A stretch of 64,000 nucleotides of DNA, from the NCBI RefSeq assembly GCF_001553785.1, contig NZ_LOJP01000001.1, positions 4,000,356-4,064,355 on the forward strand, in the 5' to 3' direction. Each line of letters opens with the position of its first letter. Position 1 is the first letter of the stretch. Positions 35,913-43,533 of this stretch are shown here, one piece after another. The position numbers and the translations under genes are program-made. The notes below the pieces were generated by a model. The model was not told where the DNA came from and did not search any database. It saw nothing but the letters and a program-made list of their open reading frames with translations. This stretch comes from Actinoplanes sp. TFC3. GTDB taxonomy: Bacteria; Actinomycetota; Actinomycetes; Mycobacteriales; Micromonosporaceae.

Positions 35913-36422
35913 TTGCGCGCGTTGTTCGTGGTTGCTGCCGCTGTCCTGCTCGGTTTTGTTCTCAGCCCGATGATGCGCACCGACGCGGCGACGTGCACAC
36001 CCCGGCCGGCGGCGTCGGTGTGGGACGGGTGGAGCAAGGAGCAGGTGAGCAATGCCCGGCTCATCGTCACCATCGGCAAGGACCGGCGGGTGCCGGTCGA
36101 GGGGCAGGTGATCGCGGTCGCCACGGCTCTGCAGGAGTCACGGCTGCGTAATCTACCCGGCGGGGACCGCGACTCGGTCGGGTTGTTCCAGCAGCGCACG
36201 AGTCAGGGGTGGGGTACGCCGCGGCAGCTGAGCGACCCGGCGTACCAGACCCGCAAGTTCTACGACAAGCTGCTCAAGATCGACGGCTGGCAGAAGATGC
36301 GGCTCACCGATGCTGCTCAGGCCGTGCAGGTGTCGGCGTACCCGAAGGCGTACGCCAGGCATGCCGGGGCCGCCGCCGGGCTGGTCGGCGCGCTGAACGG
36401 TGCGGGTTCCTGCTCGCACTGA
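35913..36422 (+). CDS. Secreted lysozyme/transglycosylase-like small protein
   Basis: 169 residues starting at TTG, with GGAAGG seven nt upstream deciding the start. Signal peptide (residues 1-26). The core ATALQESRLRNLPGGDRDSVGLFQQR resembles soluble lytic transglycosylases with a possible catalytic Glu (ALQES), as seen in actinobacterial resuscitation or NlpC-associated proteins. Exported, probably acts on the cell wall. No operon partner. Confidence 0.75.
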   Translation: MRALFVVAAAVLLGFVLSPMMRTDAATCTPRPAASVWDGWSKEQVSNARLIVTIGKDRRVPVEGQVIAVATALQESRLRNLPGGDRDSVGLFQQRTSQGWGTPRQLSDPAYQTRKFYDKLLKIDGWQKMRLTDAAQAVQVSAYPKAYARHAGAAAGLVGALNGAGSCSH

Positions 36423-36455
36423 CGTGCCGCCGGCCGCGTACCAGGCTTCCTCACG

Positions 36456-36860
36456 TCAGGGCAGCTCGTAGTCGAACCAGATGCGGTGGGTGCCCTCCTG
36501 GTCGACCGTCAGGCCTCCCGCGCCCCGGATGCCGGCCAGGTCGCCGGTGCCGCTTGCGGGGACGATCGCCAGGAACTCAGCCTGGCGATCGTCTCCTGTG
36601 GTGGTGGCCGAGTGCACGAAGTTGAAGGTGCCCGCGCGGCCGGCGATGCTGCCCTCGAAAGACTCCATCGCGACGTACGTGCCAGTGCCGCTCGCCGGAT
36701 CGAAGGCGGCCGTGAACAGCGTCTCGGAACGGCCGTCAACCTCGCCGGTGAACGTCTTGCGCATCGTGGCGACACCCACCGGCAGGCCGGTCTTGATCTC
36801 GGGGGCCGGCACGGGGGCTGCGGTGAAGTCCGCTACGGCGAAGGTTCCAGTTGCTCGCAT
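36456..36860 (-). CDS. DUF3224-like protein
   Basis: 134 residues from ATG 36860. A compact beta-barrel protein: MRATGTFAVADFTAAPV, then TFTGEVDGRSETLFTAAFD and GTFNFVHSATTTGDDRQAEF, typical of the DUF3224 family. No signal peptide; function unknown. Leftward, overlapping nothing. Confidence 0.85.
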   Translation of the reverse strand: MRATGTFAVADFTAAPVPAPEIKTGLPVGVATMRKTFTGEVDGRSETLFTAAFDPASGTGTYVAMESFEGSIAGRAGTFNFVHSATTTGDDRQAEFLAIVPASGTGDLAGIRGAGGLTVDQEGTHRIWFDYELP

Positions 36861-36897
36861 ACCTACGCACGGTACGGCGTTTAGCTGACAACCTCTG

Positions 36898-37353
36898 TCA
36901 GCATCGTCCACGGCGTTTCGCGTCCTGGAGACGCAGCATGGCCAGGAAGCCGGCGAAATCCGGAGCCAGCGGCACGACCCCCCAGTCCACGCTCCAGAAG
37001 ACGACCGACGGGTGATCGCCGTCGGCACGGTAGTCGAAACAGAAGAAGTCGCCACCCACATCAGCGGCGAACGGGACGATCCCCTCCTCCAGCACATCCT
37101 GCAAAGGGAACATGGCCGCGCCGATGTTGCTGACGAACGGCGCATCCTCGAAATGCAGCAGATGACCGACCGCGGTGGCGAAACCGTTGGGCAAGTCGAT
37201 CCCGGCCGGAACCGGAACGGCGCCCTGATGAACCTGCGCGACGGCCAGAAACTCCGGGGGCAGGTCGACACCTAGTTCGTCCTGCGCCTGCCGCACTGCC
37301 ACATCCGACGCCGGCCGCGGATCGTCAATCGCCCCGTCCACCCATTTCACCAT
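36898..37353 (-). CDS. SMI1/KNR4-family protein
   Basis: 151 residues. MVKWVDGAIDDPRPAS... LGVDLPPEFLAVAQVHQGAVPVPAGIDLPNGF... and FFCFDYRADGDHPSVVFW are SMI1/KNR4 family hallmarks. In bacteria these are often immunity proteins or orphans near toxin loci, though here no toxin gene is adjacent. It follows the TetR gene with a 7-nt overlap, so the two may be co-transcribed. Confidence 0.85.
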   Translation of the reverse strand: MVKWVDGAIDDPRPASDVAVRQAQDELGVDLPPEFLAVAQVHQGAVPVPAGIDLPNGFATAVGHLLHFEDAPFVSNIGAAMFPLQDVLEEGIVPFAADVGGDFFCFDYRADGDHPSVVFWSVDWGVVPLAPDFAGFLAMLRLQDAKRRGRC

Positions 37354-38021
37354 CGCGTTGCCCTTCCGTTGTCGTCCCGCAGAGGCTCCTCCACGTAAGC
37401 GCCAGGTTCGCGGCCGCGGCCCGTCATTTCGCCGGGCTGCCGTGAGGGTGACACGGGGATGGCGTTGGCGATGAGGACGGCGGCGATGGCGGCGGCGGTG
37501 GGAAAGGAGTCGCTGTTGAGGACCTGGGTACGAGCCGAGGCGCCGTCGAGGAGCAACGCCAACTGTTCTCCGAGTTGTTCGGGGTCGGTGGCCCCGGCTT
37601 CGCGGGCGGTCTCGGTGAGCCGCGCAGCGATTGCCGTCTTGTAGTCGCGTGCATATCGGGACGCGGGGTGTTCTGGATCGTGGAGTTCGACGGCCGCCCC
37701 GATGTACGGGCACATCGGCATGGACGCGGGTACGTCGAAGGCAGCCAGGAGCCGTTCGCTGGGCGAGAGGTCGGTGCGGTCGAACACCGCGGCCATGACG
37801 TCGGGGTCGAATCTGCGCAGGTATTCGGTGACGAGTTCGTCCTTGTTGGCGAAGTGCTGGTAGGCCGTGCGCTTGGATACCTGGGCCGTGGTGCAGAGCT
37901 GGTCCATGCCAGTGCGGTTGATGCCCTGATCACGAAACAGCTGCCGGCTCGCGCTGAGAATGCGCTCGCGTGCGCCCCGGCCGCGGCGCTGACCCTGGGG
38001 GCCCTTCTCCAACTCCGTCAT
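37347..38021 (-). CDS. TetR-family regulator (QacR/AcrR-like)
   Basis: 224 residues. HTH: RGARERILSASRQLFRDQGINRTGMDQLCTTAQVSKRTAYQHFANKDELV. The ligand domain is helical, with a terminal linker. Divergent from an SDR gene across a 137-nt gap that contains two GATC-centred operator-like sites, so autoregulation plus SDR control is likely. Overlaps the SMI1 gene by 7 nt. Confidence 0.93.
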   Translation of the reverse strand: MTELEKGPQGQRRGRGARERILSASRQLFRDQGINRTGMDQLCTTAQVSKRTAYQHFANKDELVTEYLRRFDPDVMAAVFDRTDLSPSERLLAAFDVPASMPMCPYIGAAVELHDPEHPASRYARDYKTAIAARLTETAREAGATDPEQLGEQLALLLDGASARTQVLNSDSFPTAAAIAAVLIANAIPVSPSRQPGEMTGRGREPGAYVEEPLRDDNGRATRW

Positions 38022-38041
38022 GCCTTCAGCATAACGGTGCG

Positions 38042-38057
38042 GTACGGATCGGTGTAC
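38042..38057. promoter_or_regulatory. TetR operator candidate 1
   Basis: GTAC-N8-GTAC with a central GGATCG, 21 nt upstream of the TetR ATG. It shares the GATCGG[GT]TACAT core with the second site at 38092-38113, giving a pair of related sites in one divergent promoter region. Confidence 0.5.
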
Positions 38058-38091
38058 ATAGCTTGCGATCGGACCGCCCTGATGGCTAACC

Positions 38092-38113
38092 TGTAGAAAC
38101 AGATCGGTTTACA
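38092..38113. promoter_or_regulatory. TetR operator candidate 2
   Basis: AAACAGATCGGTTT (38097-38110) is a 14-bp palindrome with one mismatched pair, flanked by TGTAG and ACA. TetR/AcrR proteins often bind TGTAAAC-type arms around GATC. It is about 45 nt upstream of the SDR GTG. Confidence 0.6.
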
Positions 38114-38158
38114 TAAGAGCCGGCTGTACCAACCACCCTTCAACCCAGCGGAGTAATC

Positions 38159-38893
38159 GTGGGAAAGCTCGATGGCAAGGTCGCGGTGATCACCGGCGGA
38201 TCCACCGGCATGGCGCTGGCCGGCGCCGACCTGTTCGTCAAGCACGGAGCGCACGTCTTCATCCAGGCCCGGCGCAAGGAGATCCTCGACGAGGCCGCCG
38301 AGCGGATCGGCCGCAACGTCACCGCCGTCCAGGGTGACGCGTCCGACTTGGCCGACCTGGACCGCTTGTACGACACAGTCAAGCGGGAGAAGGGCTCGAT
38401 CGACATCCTGTGGGCCAGCGCCGGGATGGGCGAGCCTGCCGTACTCGGCGAGATCACGGAGGAGCAGTTCGAGCGAACTTTCTCGCTCAACGTGCGCGGC
38501 ACCTTGTTCACCGTGCAGAAGGCGCTGCCACTGATCAACGACAACAGCTCGATCATCATGACAGGTTCCAACGCCTCCCTCGGCGCGTTTCCCGGCTGGA
38601 GCCTCTACGCGGGCAGCAAGGCCGTACAGCAGTCCTGGGCCCGCGTCTGGCTCAACGAACTGCGCGATCGCAACATCCGGGTCAACGTCCTTACTCCCGG
38701 CCAGGTCGCCACCGCCAAGCAGGAGGAGTTGTTCGACGAGGCGACCAAGGCTGCGTTCGAGTCCCTCATTCCCCGCGGCAGGATGGGCAGCCCCGACGAG
38801 ATCGCCGCCATCGCCCTGTTCCTCGCGTCCGCCGACTCCAGCTATGTCAACGGCCTGGAACTGGTTGCCGCCGGCGGGGTCACCGCCATCTGA
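38159..38893 (+). CDS. Short-chain dehydrogenase/reductase (SDR)
   Basis: 244 residues, GTG start with GCGGAG upstream. N-terminal MGKLDGKVAVITGGSTGMALA: the classical TGxxxGxG motif has the last Gly replaced (GGSTGMA). Catalytic Ser near residue 140 (GSNASLG) and YAGSK (Tyr ~153, Lys 157) are intact, and NVRGTLFTVQKA and NVLTPGQVAT fit classical SDRs. Probably an NAD(P)-dependent alcohol/ketone reductase. Divergently paired with the TetR gene. Confidence 0.9.
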   Translation: MGKLDGKVAVITGGSTGMALAGADLFVKHGAHVFIQARRKEILDEAAERIGRNVTAVQGDASDLADLDRLYDTVKREKGSIDILWASAGMGEPAVLGEITEEQFERTFSLNVRGTLFTVQKALPLINDNSSIIMTGSNASLGAFPGWSLYAGSKAVQQSWARVWLNELRDRNIRVNVLTPGQVATAKQEELFDEATKAAFESLIPRGRMGSPDEIAAIALFLASADSSYVNGLELVAAGGVTAI

Positions 38894-38919
38894 ACAACCG
38901 CACCCCAGGATGGGAGACA

Positions 38920-39085
38920 TGGCCCGTACCCATCAGCACGCTCGCCGGGGCGGGTGGCAACCTCATCGAGGTCATGGGACGCGATGAGTCCAAGGCCGCC
39001 GCCCTGGCCGGGTCTCCGGGCGGCGGCGGAACAACGAGGTCATCATCGACACCCTGGTGATGGCCGTTTCGCCGGTTGATCACGC
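38920..39085 (+). pseudogene. F420/NADP oxidoreductase (NPD-like) N-terminal remnant
   Basis: A rightward fragment reads PISTLAGAGGNLIEVMGRDE followed by SKAAALAG. This resembles the Rossmann start of NADPH-dependent F420 reductase-like proteins (ISVLGAG..., EVMGRDxSKAA). The start ATG is in another frame and the remainder is missing or frameshifted. It lies between the SDR gene and the GT gene. Confidence 0.5.
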
Positions 39086-39097
39086 TGCTGGCGTTCG

Positions 39098-40216
39098 CTA
39101 CGAGGTAGCAGACAACAGGTGCTGATAGAGGTTTCCGTAGCTTGCCGCCATCACGGCAGGAGTGAACCGGCGTACGGCCTCAGCTCGACATTCCTGCTCA
39201 GAAATCGAATCCGCCGCGTGCACGAGTCCGCCCAGCTCGTTCTCGTCAGTAGTGAGCAATCCGGTGCGGGCATGCTCGATCAGCTCGGGCAGGCAGCCAC
39301 GGGCGATGCCGACCACAGGTGTACCCAGCGCGAGCGACTCCACCACAGCGGTGCCGCCCGGCTCATTCCAGCGCAGTGGAAACAGCGTAGCCCGGGCCCC
39401 GGCGACCAGATCATCGCGCTCCTGACCAGCGACCGTGCCGACCCAGCGGACCCGGTCACCATCGACGTGCGGAGCGACGTGCTCGCGCCAGAAACGGACG
39501 TCAGGATTCTGCGGATCCGCGGCGGCCAAGGTCTGCGGGGTATGGAAGGGGCCCACCGGTCCGGCCAGTACCAGGTTGAAGCCGTGCAGGTGAGCCAGGC
39601 GAGCGGCGAGGTCTTGGCCTTTGCCTGCGTTGATGCGGCCCAGCACCACCGTGTAGTCACCCTTGGGATGCTTGTCACGTTTGTCGGCATCCACGGCGAG
39701 CGGAGTGGCCAGGTGCACGTGCCCTACAGCATGTTTGTTCAGCGCTTCCGGGGCGTGGGTGAGCTGGTCCGCGGATACCCCGTTGACCCTGACCCGGTCG
39801 CCGCCGTCGAAGCTGCCGTACAACTCCGGGTGCTTGCCGAGATCCCAGTGCAAGGTGTGCAGACCGGGCGGCGCGTCGGGTCCCATGCCGGCGAGCATGC
39901 TGAGCCCGGCGGCTTCGACGTGGTCATGGATGAGGTCGATATCGCCTGCGGCGGCCCGGCGCATCACGGCGGCCTGATGCGCGGGCACAATTCCGCATAC
40001 CTGGTTGTACGGTCGCTGCAGCAACTCGAACCGCCCAGTGGCGAACGCATGCACCTGCTCGTCAACCGGGAGAGCACTTTCCGCGACCGTTGCCAGGACC
40101 ACCTGCACACCCAGCTTGCGCAGTTCGGGAACCAGCGTCGCCACGATGTTCTCGATACCGCCGTAGCCGTGCGGCGGGACCGGTAACCAGGGCCCGGCGT
40201 TCATCAGCACCTTCAC
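39098..40216 (-). CDS. GT4-family glycosyltransferase
   Basis: 372 residues, GT-B fold. N-terminal MKVLMNAGPWLPVPPHGYGGIENI (loop after beta-1), a phosphate-binding Arg/Lys region (VVLGRINAGKGQDLAARL) and the GT4 C-terminal EX7E motif EPGGTAVVESLALGTPVVG. The 5' end overlaps the GpgS gene by 4 nt, so they are coupled. A likely partner in glucosylglycerate or polymethylated-polysaccharide-like synthesis, or an unrelated glycan step. The acceptor is not known. Confidence 0.9.
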   Translation of the reverse strand: MKVLMNAGPWLPVPPHGYGGIENIVATLVPELRKLGVQVVLATVAESALPVDEQVHAFATGRFELLQRPYNQVCGIVPAHQAAVMRRAAAGDIDLIHDHVEAAGLSMLAGMGPDAPPGLHTLHWDLGKHPELYGSFDGGDRVRVNGVSADQLTHAPEALNKHAVGHVHLATPLAVDADKRDKHPKGDYTVVLGRINAGKGQDLAARLAHLHGFNLVLAGPVGPFHTPQTLAAADPQNPDVRFWREHVAPHVDGDRVRWVGTVAGQERDDLVAGARATLFPLRWNEPGGTAVVESLALGTPVVGIARGCLPELIEHARTGLLTTDENELGGLVHAADSISEQECRAEAVRRFTPAVMAASYGNLYQHLLSATS

Positions 40217-41223
40217 GGCAGGGCCGCCGAGAAGTGAAAAGCCATTTCGGCTAGCGGCGGTCGCTCAGTGATGCCAATCTCGCTGGTTACGATCTCGCGG
40301 TTCAGGCGGGGAATCCCGCCGCCACCACTGCGCCGGAACTGAGTCATCACCGTAGATGTAGGGAGTGGTTCCGTTGTCCGGCCGTCGCGGTACAGCCGGC
40401 TCCACACCGTCGCCATGATCTGCGCCGACATCCGGCCCAGCGCCTCGGTGTCCTGGTGACGATGGTGGCGTACACCGAGATCAACCTGCGCCAGCGCATC
40501 CAGGCCGACAAGATTGAGCAGATCGATGAGCATCGCAATTTCAACGCCGTAACCGGAGACGAAAGGGACCTGCTCCAGCACCGTACGACGGCCCGCATAC
40601 TCCCCACCGAGGGGCTGAACCAGTCCGGCAAGCTGCGGCCAGAAGAGGTTGATCAGCGGGCGGGCGGCGAGTTCGGTCACCCGGCCGCCGCCGTCGGGCT
40701 CGACGCCGGAGGCCCGGCTGAGCGGCCGGTGGTAGAAGCCCTTGACGAAGTCAATCGTCGCGTCGGTCAGCAGCGGACCGAGCAACCCGGTTACGAAGTG
40801 GGCGGAGAAGTCTTTGAGATCGCCGTCGATGAAGACGACCAGGTCACCGGTGCACGCCGCAAGCCCGGCCCACAGCGCGTCGCCCTTGCCTTCCATGCGC
40901 GGCAGGCCGCGCGTCATCTCATCCTGGCCCACCACCGTGGCCCCGGCGGCACGGGCGATCGAGGCGGTGTCATCGGTCGAGCGCGAGTCGACCACCACGA
41001 TTTCGTCAACCAGGGCCGCTTCATCGATGAGACAGCGGCCGATGGTGCTGACGATGGCCCCAATGGTGGCCTGTTCGTTGCGTGCCGGTATGACCACGCT
41101 GATCCGCATGTCGCCCTTGGCGCCGACCAGATCGTGGACGTCCCATTCAGCGGAATCGCGAGTCCGGCTGGAAGCCCACGCCTCCAGGACCGGCGCAACG
41201 GTATGCGTGGTGGTGTGCGTCAT
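40213..41223 (-). CDS. gpgS: Glucosyl-3-phosphoglycerate synthase (GpgS-like)
   Basis: 336 residues, GT81/GT2-like. It has a nucleotide-binding core (ISVVIPARNEQATIGAIV), VVDSRSTDDTASIA, an acidic metal motif (VFIDGDLKDF), MEGKGDALW and the GpgS signature (LVQPLGGEYAGRR, then FVSGYGVEIAML). It transfers glucose from UDP-glucose to 3-phosphoglycerate, the first step to glucosylglycerate and methylglucose lipopolysaccharides. First gene of a two-gene unit with the GT4 gene. The leader carries a stable hairpin (41254-41287). Confidence 0.92.
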   Translation of the reverse strand: MTHTTTHTVAPVLEAWASSRTRDSAEWDVHDLVGAKGDMRISVVIPARNEQATIGAIVSTIGRCLIDEAALVDEIVVVDSRSTDDTASIARAAGATVVGQDEMTRGLPRMEGKGDALWAGLAACTGDLVVFIDGDLKDFSAHFVTGLLGPLLTDATIDFVKGFYHRPLSRASGVEPDGGGRVTELAARPLINLFWPQLAGLVQPLGGEYAGRRTVLEQVPFVSGYGVEIAMLIDLLNLVGLDALAQVDLGVRHHRHQDTEALGRMSAQIMATVWSRLYRDGRTTEPLPTSTVMTQFRRSGGGGIPRLNREIVTSEIGITERPPLAEMAFHFSAALP

Positions 41224-41253
41224 ACGACCCCCGATATCGATCTAGGCAACGCA

Positions 41254-41287
41254 GAAAGATGCCCCGATGAGGGGGCGCCAATCTTTC
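41254..41287 (-). promoter_or_regulatory. Structured leader hairpin upstream of gpgS
   Basis: On the minus strand GAAAGAT (41287-41281) pairs with ATCTTTC (41260-41254), and inner GCCCC/GGGGC (41276-41272 / 41265-41261) pairs with a short loop and a 4-nt bulge. It lies 31-64 nt upstream of the gpgS ATG, so it would be in the leader RNA if the promoter lies near 41300. It could be attenuator, protein site or simply a stabiliser. Confidence 0.45.
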
Positions 41288-41376
41288 GTTCTGGTTAAAT
41301 ATTTGCCTGCGTGCAAACTGTTTGAGCCGGGCGTTCTCCGAGCAGTGCAGACCCGACACCAACAAAGGAGACGCCA

Positions 41377-42357
41377 ATGCCGGGGACACGGGTCGGGTTG
41401 ATCGGAGCGGGAGGGGTAGCACAGCGACATGCGCGGGTACTGGCAAGCCTGCCCGACGTGCAGATCGCGGGAGTGACTGACGTCGCAGCAGACGCTGCGA
41501 CCGCGCTTGCCGAGACCTACAGTGCACGGGTTGTGCCGGATGTCGACGCACTGCTCAACGAGAAGCTGGACGCCGTGTACGTCTGCGTGCCGCCGTTCGC
41601 CCACGGGCCTGCCGAACGCTCCGTGATCGCAGCCGGACTGCCGTTGTTCGTAGAGAAACCCATTTCCCTCGACCTCGCCACCGCCCATGAAATCTCCCGC
41701 TCCATTACCGACAGTGGCGTCCTAACCGCCGTCGGTCACCACTGGCGCTATCTGGCAGTCGTCGAGCAGGCACGCGACGTGCTGGCCGACCGCCCGGTGC
41801 GGTTGGTGACCGGTAGCTGGCTGGACAAGGTTCCACCGGTGCCCTGGTGGCCGCACCGCGAGCAGTCAGGTGGACCGATTGTGGAACAGGCGGCCCACGT
41901 ACTGGACCTGATCCGCCACGTCGTCGGCGAGGTGGCCGAGGTGACAGCGGTCGGCAACGGCACTCCCCCAGTCGCCGGAGCCACCATCGACGGGGCGACA
42001 GCGGCGGCGCTGCGCTTCGTCAACGGCGCGGTCGGCACGCTGACCGCGACGTGCGTACTGGGCTGGAAGGAACGGGCAGGCCTGGACATTTACGCCGACG
42101 GGCTCGCCCTGAGCATCAGCGAGACCGGTCTGACAATCCGCGACGCCGACGGTACGCGCACCATGGACAACGACCCGGACATCGCCCGGGTTGCCGTCGA
42201 CCGAGCCTTCGTCGCAGCCGTGCGGGGCGAGAACGACGATATCCGCGTCCCCTACGCGGAGGCGCTCCGTACCCACGCCTTGGCCCTGGCAGTCGCCGAA
42301 GCCGCGGCAACCGGCCGGCCTGTTGCCCCCAAGAGTGTGCTGTCCCGTCATGGCTGA
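41377..42357 (+). CDS. Gfo/Idh/MocA-family oxidoreductase
   Basis: 326 residues. N-terminal Rossmann fold RVGLIGAGGVAQRHARVL, DVDALLNEKLDAVYVCVPPFAHG, the EKPISLDL motif with the conserved Lys at ~92 and the GxxH-like segment (GHHWRY). Oxidises a sugar or polyol hydroxyl using NAD(P). Coupled to the downstream dehydrogenase gene by an 8-nt overlap and divergent from gpgS. Confidence 0.92.
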   Translation: MPGTRVGLIGAGGVAQRHARVLASLPDVQIAGVTDVAADAATALAETYSARVVPDVDALLNEKLDAVYVCVPPFAHGPAERSVIAAGLPLFVEKPISLDLATAHEISRSITDSGVLTAVGHHWRYLAVVEQARDVLADRPVRLVTGSWLDKVPPVPWWPHREQSGGPIVEQAAHVLDLIRHVVGEVAEVTAVGNGTPPVAGATIDGATAAALRFVNGAVGTLTATCVLGWKERAGLDIYADGLALSISETGLTIRDADGTRTMDNDPDIARVAVDRAFVAAVRGENDDIRVPYAEALRTHALALAVAEAAATGRPVAPKSVLSRHG

Positions 42358-43435
42358 CCGGAATCTGATCGTGAGTGCCCCGGGCCGCCTCGAGATCGTT
42401 GACGAGGAGGTGGCGCCGGGCCCGTTCCGGGTCCGTACGCTGTTCAGCGGGGTGTCGGCAGGCACCGAGCTGAGCTTCGTCAAGAACACCAACCCCGCCC
42501 TGCACCACGGATTCGACCCCGAACTTGCTCTGTTCGGCGGTCCCGGCGACGACGCCTACCCGGTGACCCGGCTGGGCTATATGGAAGTCGGGATCGTCAC
42601 CCACAGCAGCACGGCCGCCGCCCCAACCGGCACAACGGTCGCCATGACCTACGGCCACCGCACCGGCTGGACCGGCGACCCGCTGCGCGACCGGATCGTG
42701 GTGCTGCCGGCCGACCTCGACCCGATGCTCGGCATCTACGCCGCCCACATGGGCCCCATCTGCGCGAACGGCCTCCTGCACGCCGCCGCCGACCGGCACG
42801 GTCCGGGCATATCCAACCTCGGCGACGGGGTACGCGGCCTGCGGGTTGCCGTCACCGGCGCGGGGGTTGTCGGGCTGCTCACCGCCTTGTTCGCCCGCGC
42901 CCACGGTGCCGCCTCCGTGGTCGTCCTGGACCCGTCGCCGCAACGGCGAGCAGTCGCCGAGGCCCTGGGGTTGGAAACGCTCGACACCTCCGGCTCCGAC
43001 CCTGCCGTAACGCTCAAGACGCGGTGGCGGCACTGGCCAGGTGACCGTGGCGCCGATGTTGTCTTCCAATGCCGGGGCCAGGCGTCGGCATTGCAGCTCG
43101 CCCTTCGATTGCTGCGCCCGCAAGGCACTGTCGTCGATTTGGCCTTCTATCAGGGCGGCGCCGACGAACTGCGCCTCGGCGAGGAATTCCACCACAACGG
43201 CCTGCGCCTGATCTGCGCCCAGATCGGGCGGGTACCACGCGGACTCGCCGGGATCTGGGACAGAGAACGCCTTTCAACGGCCACGGTGGAGTTGCTGCGC
43301 CACGACGGCGAGCTCATCCGCCAGCACCTCATCACTGCGGTGGTGCCCTTCGAGGAAGGCCCTGCCCTGCTTCATGACCTGGCCGCCCGGCGCCGCCAAG
43401 AGGTGCAGTCGATCCTGTCTTTCGACCATGTCTAG
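42350..43435 (+). CDS. Medium-chain (MDR) dehydrogenase, zinc-site-poor
   Basis: 361 residues from ATG 42350 within the previous gene's last codons. The GroES-like part (RVRTLFSGVSAGTELSFVKN) and Rossmann domain (RVAVTGAGVVGLLTALFARAHGAASVVVLD) mark an MDR protein, but the Cys/His zinc ligands of alcohol dehydrogenases are not evident. It resembles 'zinc-binding dehydrogenase'-annotated proteins of sugar clusters such as those with 2-deoxy-scyllo-inosamine-type reductases. Substrate unknown; likely acts in series with the Gfo/Idh/MocA enzyme. Confidence 0.87.
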   Translation: MADRNLIVSAPGRLEIVDEEVAPGPFRVRTLFSGVSAGTELSFVKNTNPALHHGFDPELALFGGPGDDAYPVTRLGYMEVGIVTHSSTAAAPTGTTVAMTYGHRTGWTGDPLRDRIVVLPADLDPMLGIYAAHMGPICANGLLHAAADRHGPGISNLGDGVRGLRVAVTGAGVVGLLTALFARAHGAASVVVLDPSPQRRAVAEALGLETLDTSGSDPAVTLKTRWRHWPGDRGADVVFQCRGQASALQLALRLLRPQGTVVDLAFYQGGADELRLGEEFHHNGLRLICAQIGRVPRGLAGIWDRERLSTATVELLRHDGELIRQHLITAVVPFEEGPALLHDLAARRRQEVQSILSFDHV

Positions 43436-43533
43436 TGCGAAGCAGACGTGAGAGCTGCCAGCGAATGTGATCGATGGCTCAGTGGCCGAGGGTAATCCCG
43501 ACTGACTGCACCGCATACCACCCAGGAGCACAA

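Noticed and set aside
42116..43195. 359-codon leftward frame opposite the dehydrogenases
   Set aside because: Gly/Gln/Arg-rich shadow with no domain. The plus-strand genes have Rossmann motifs.
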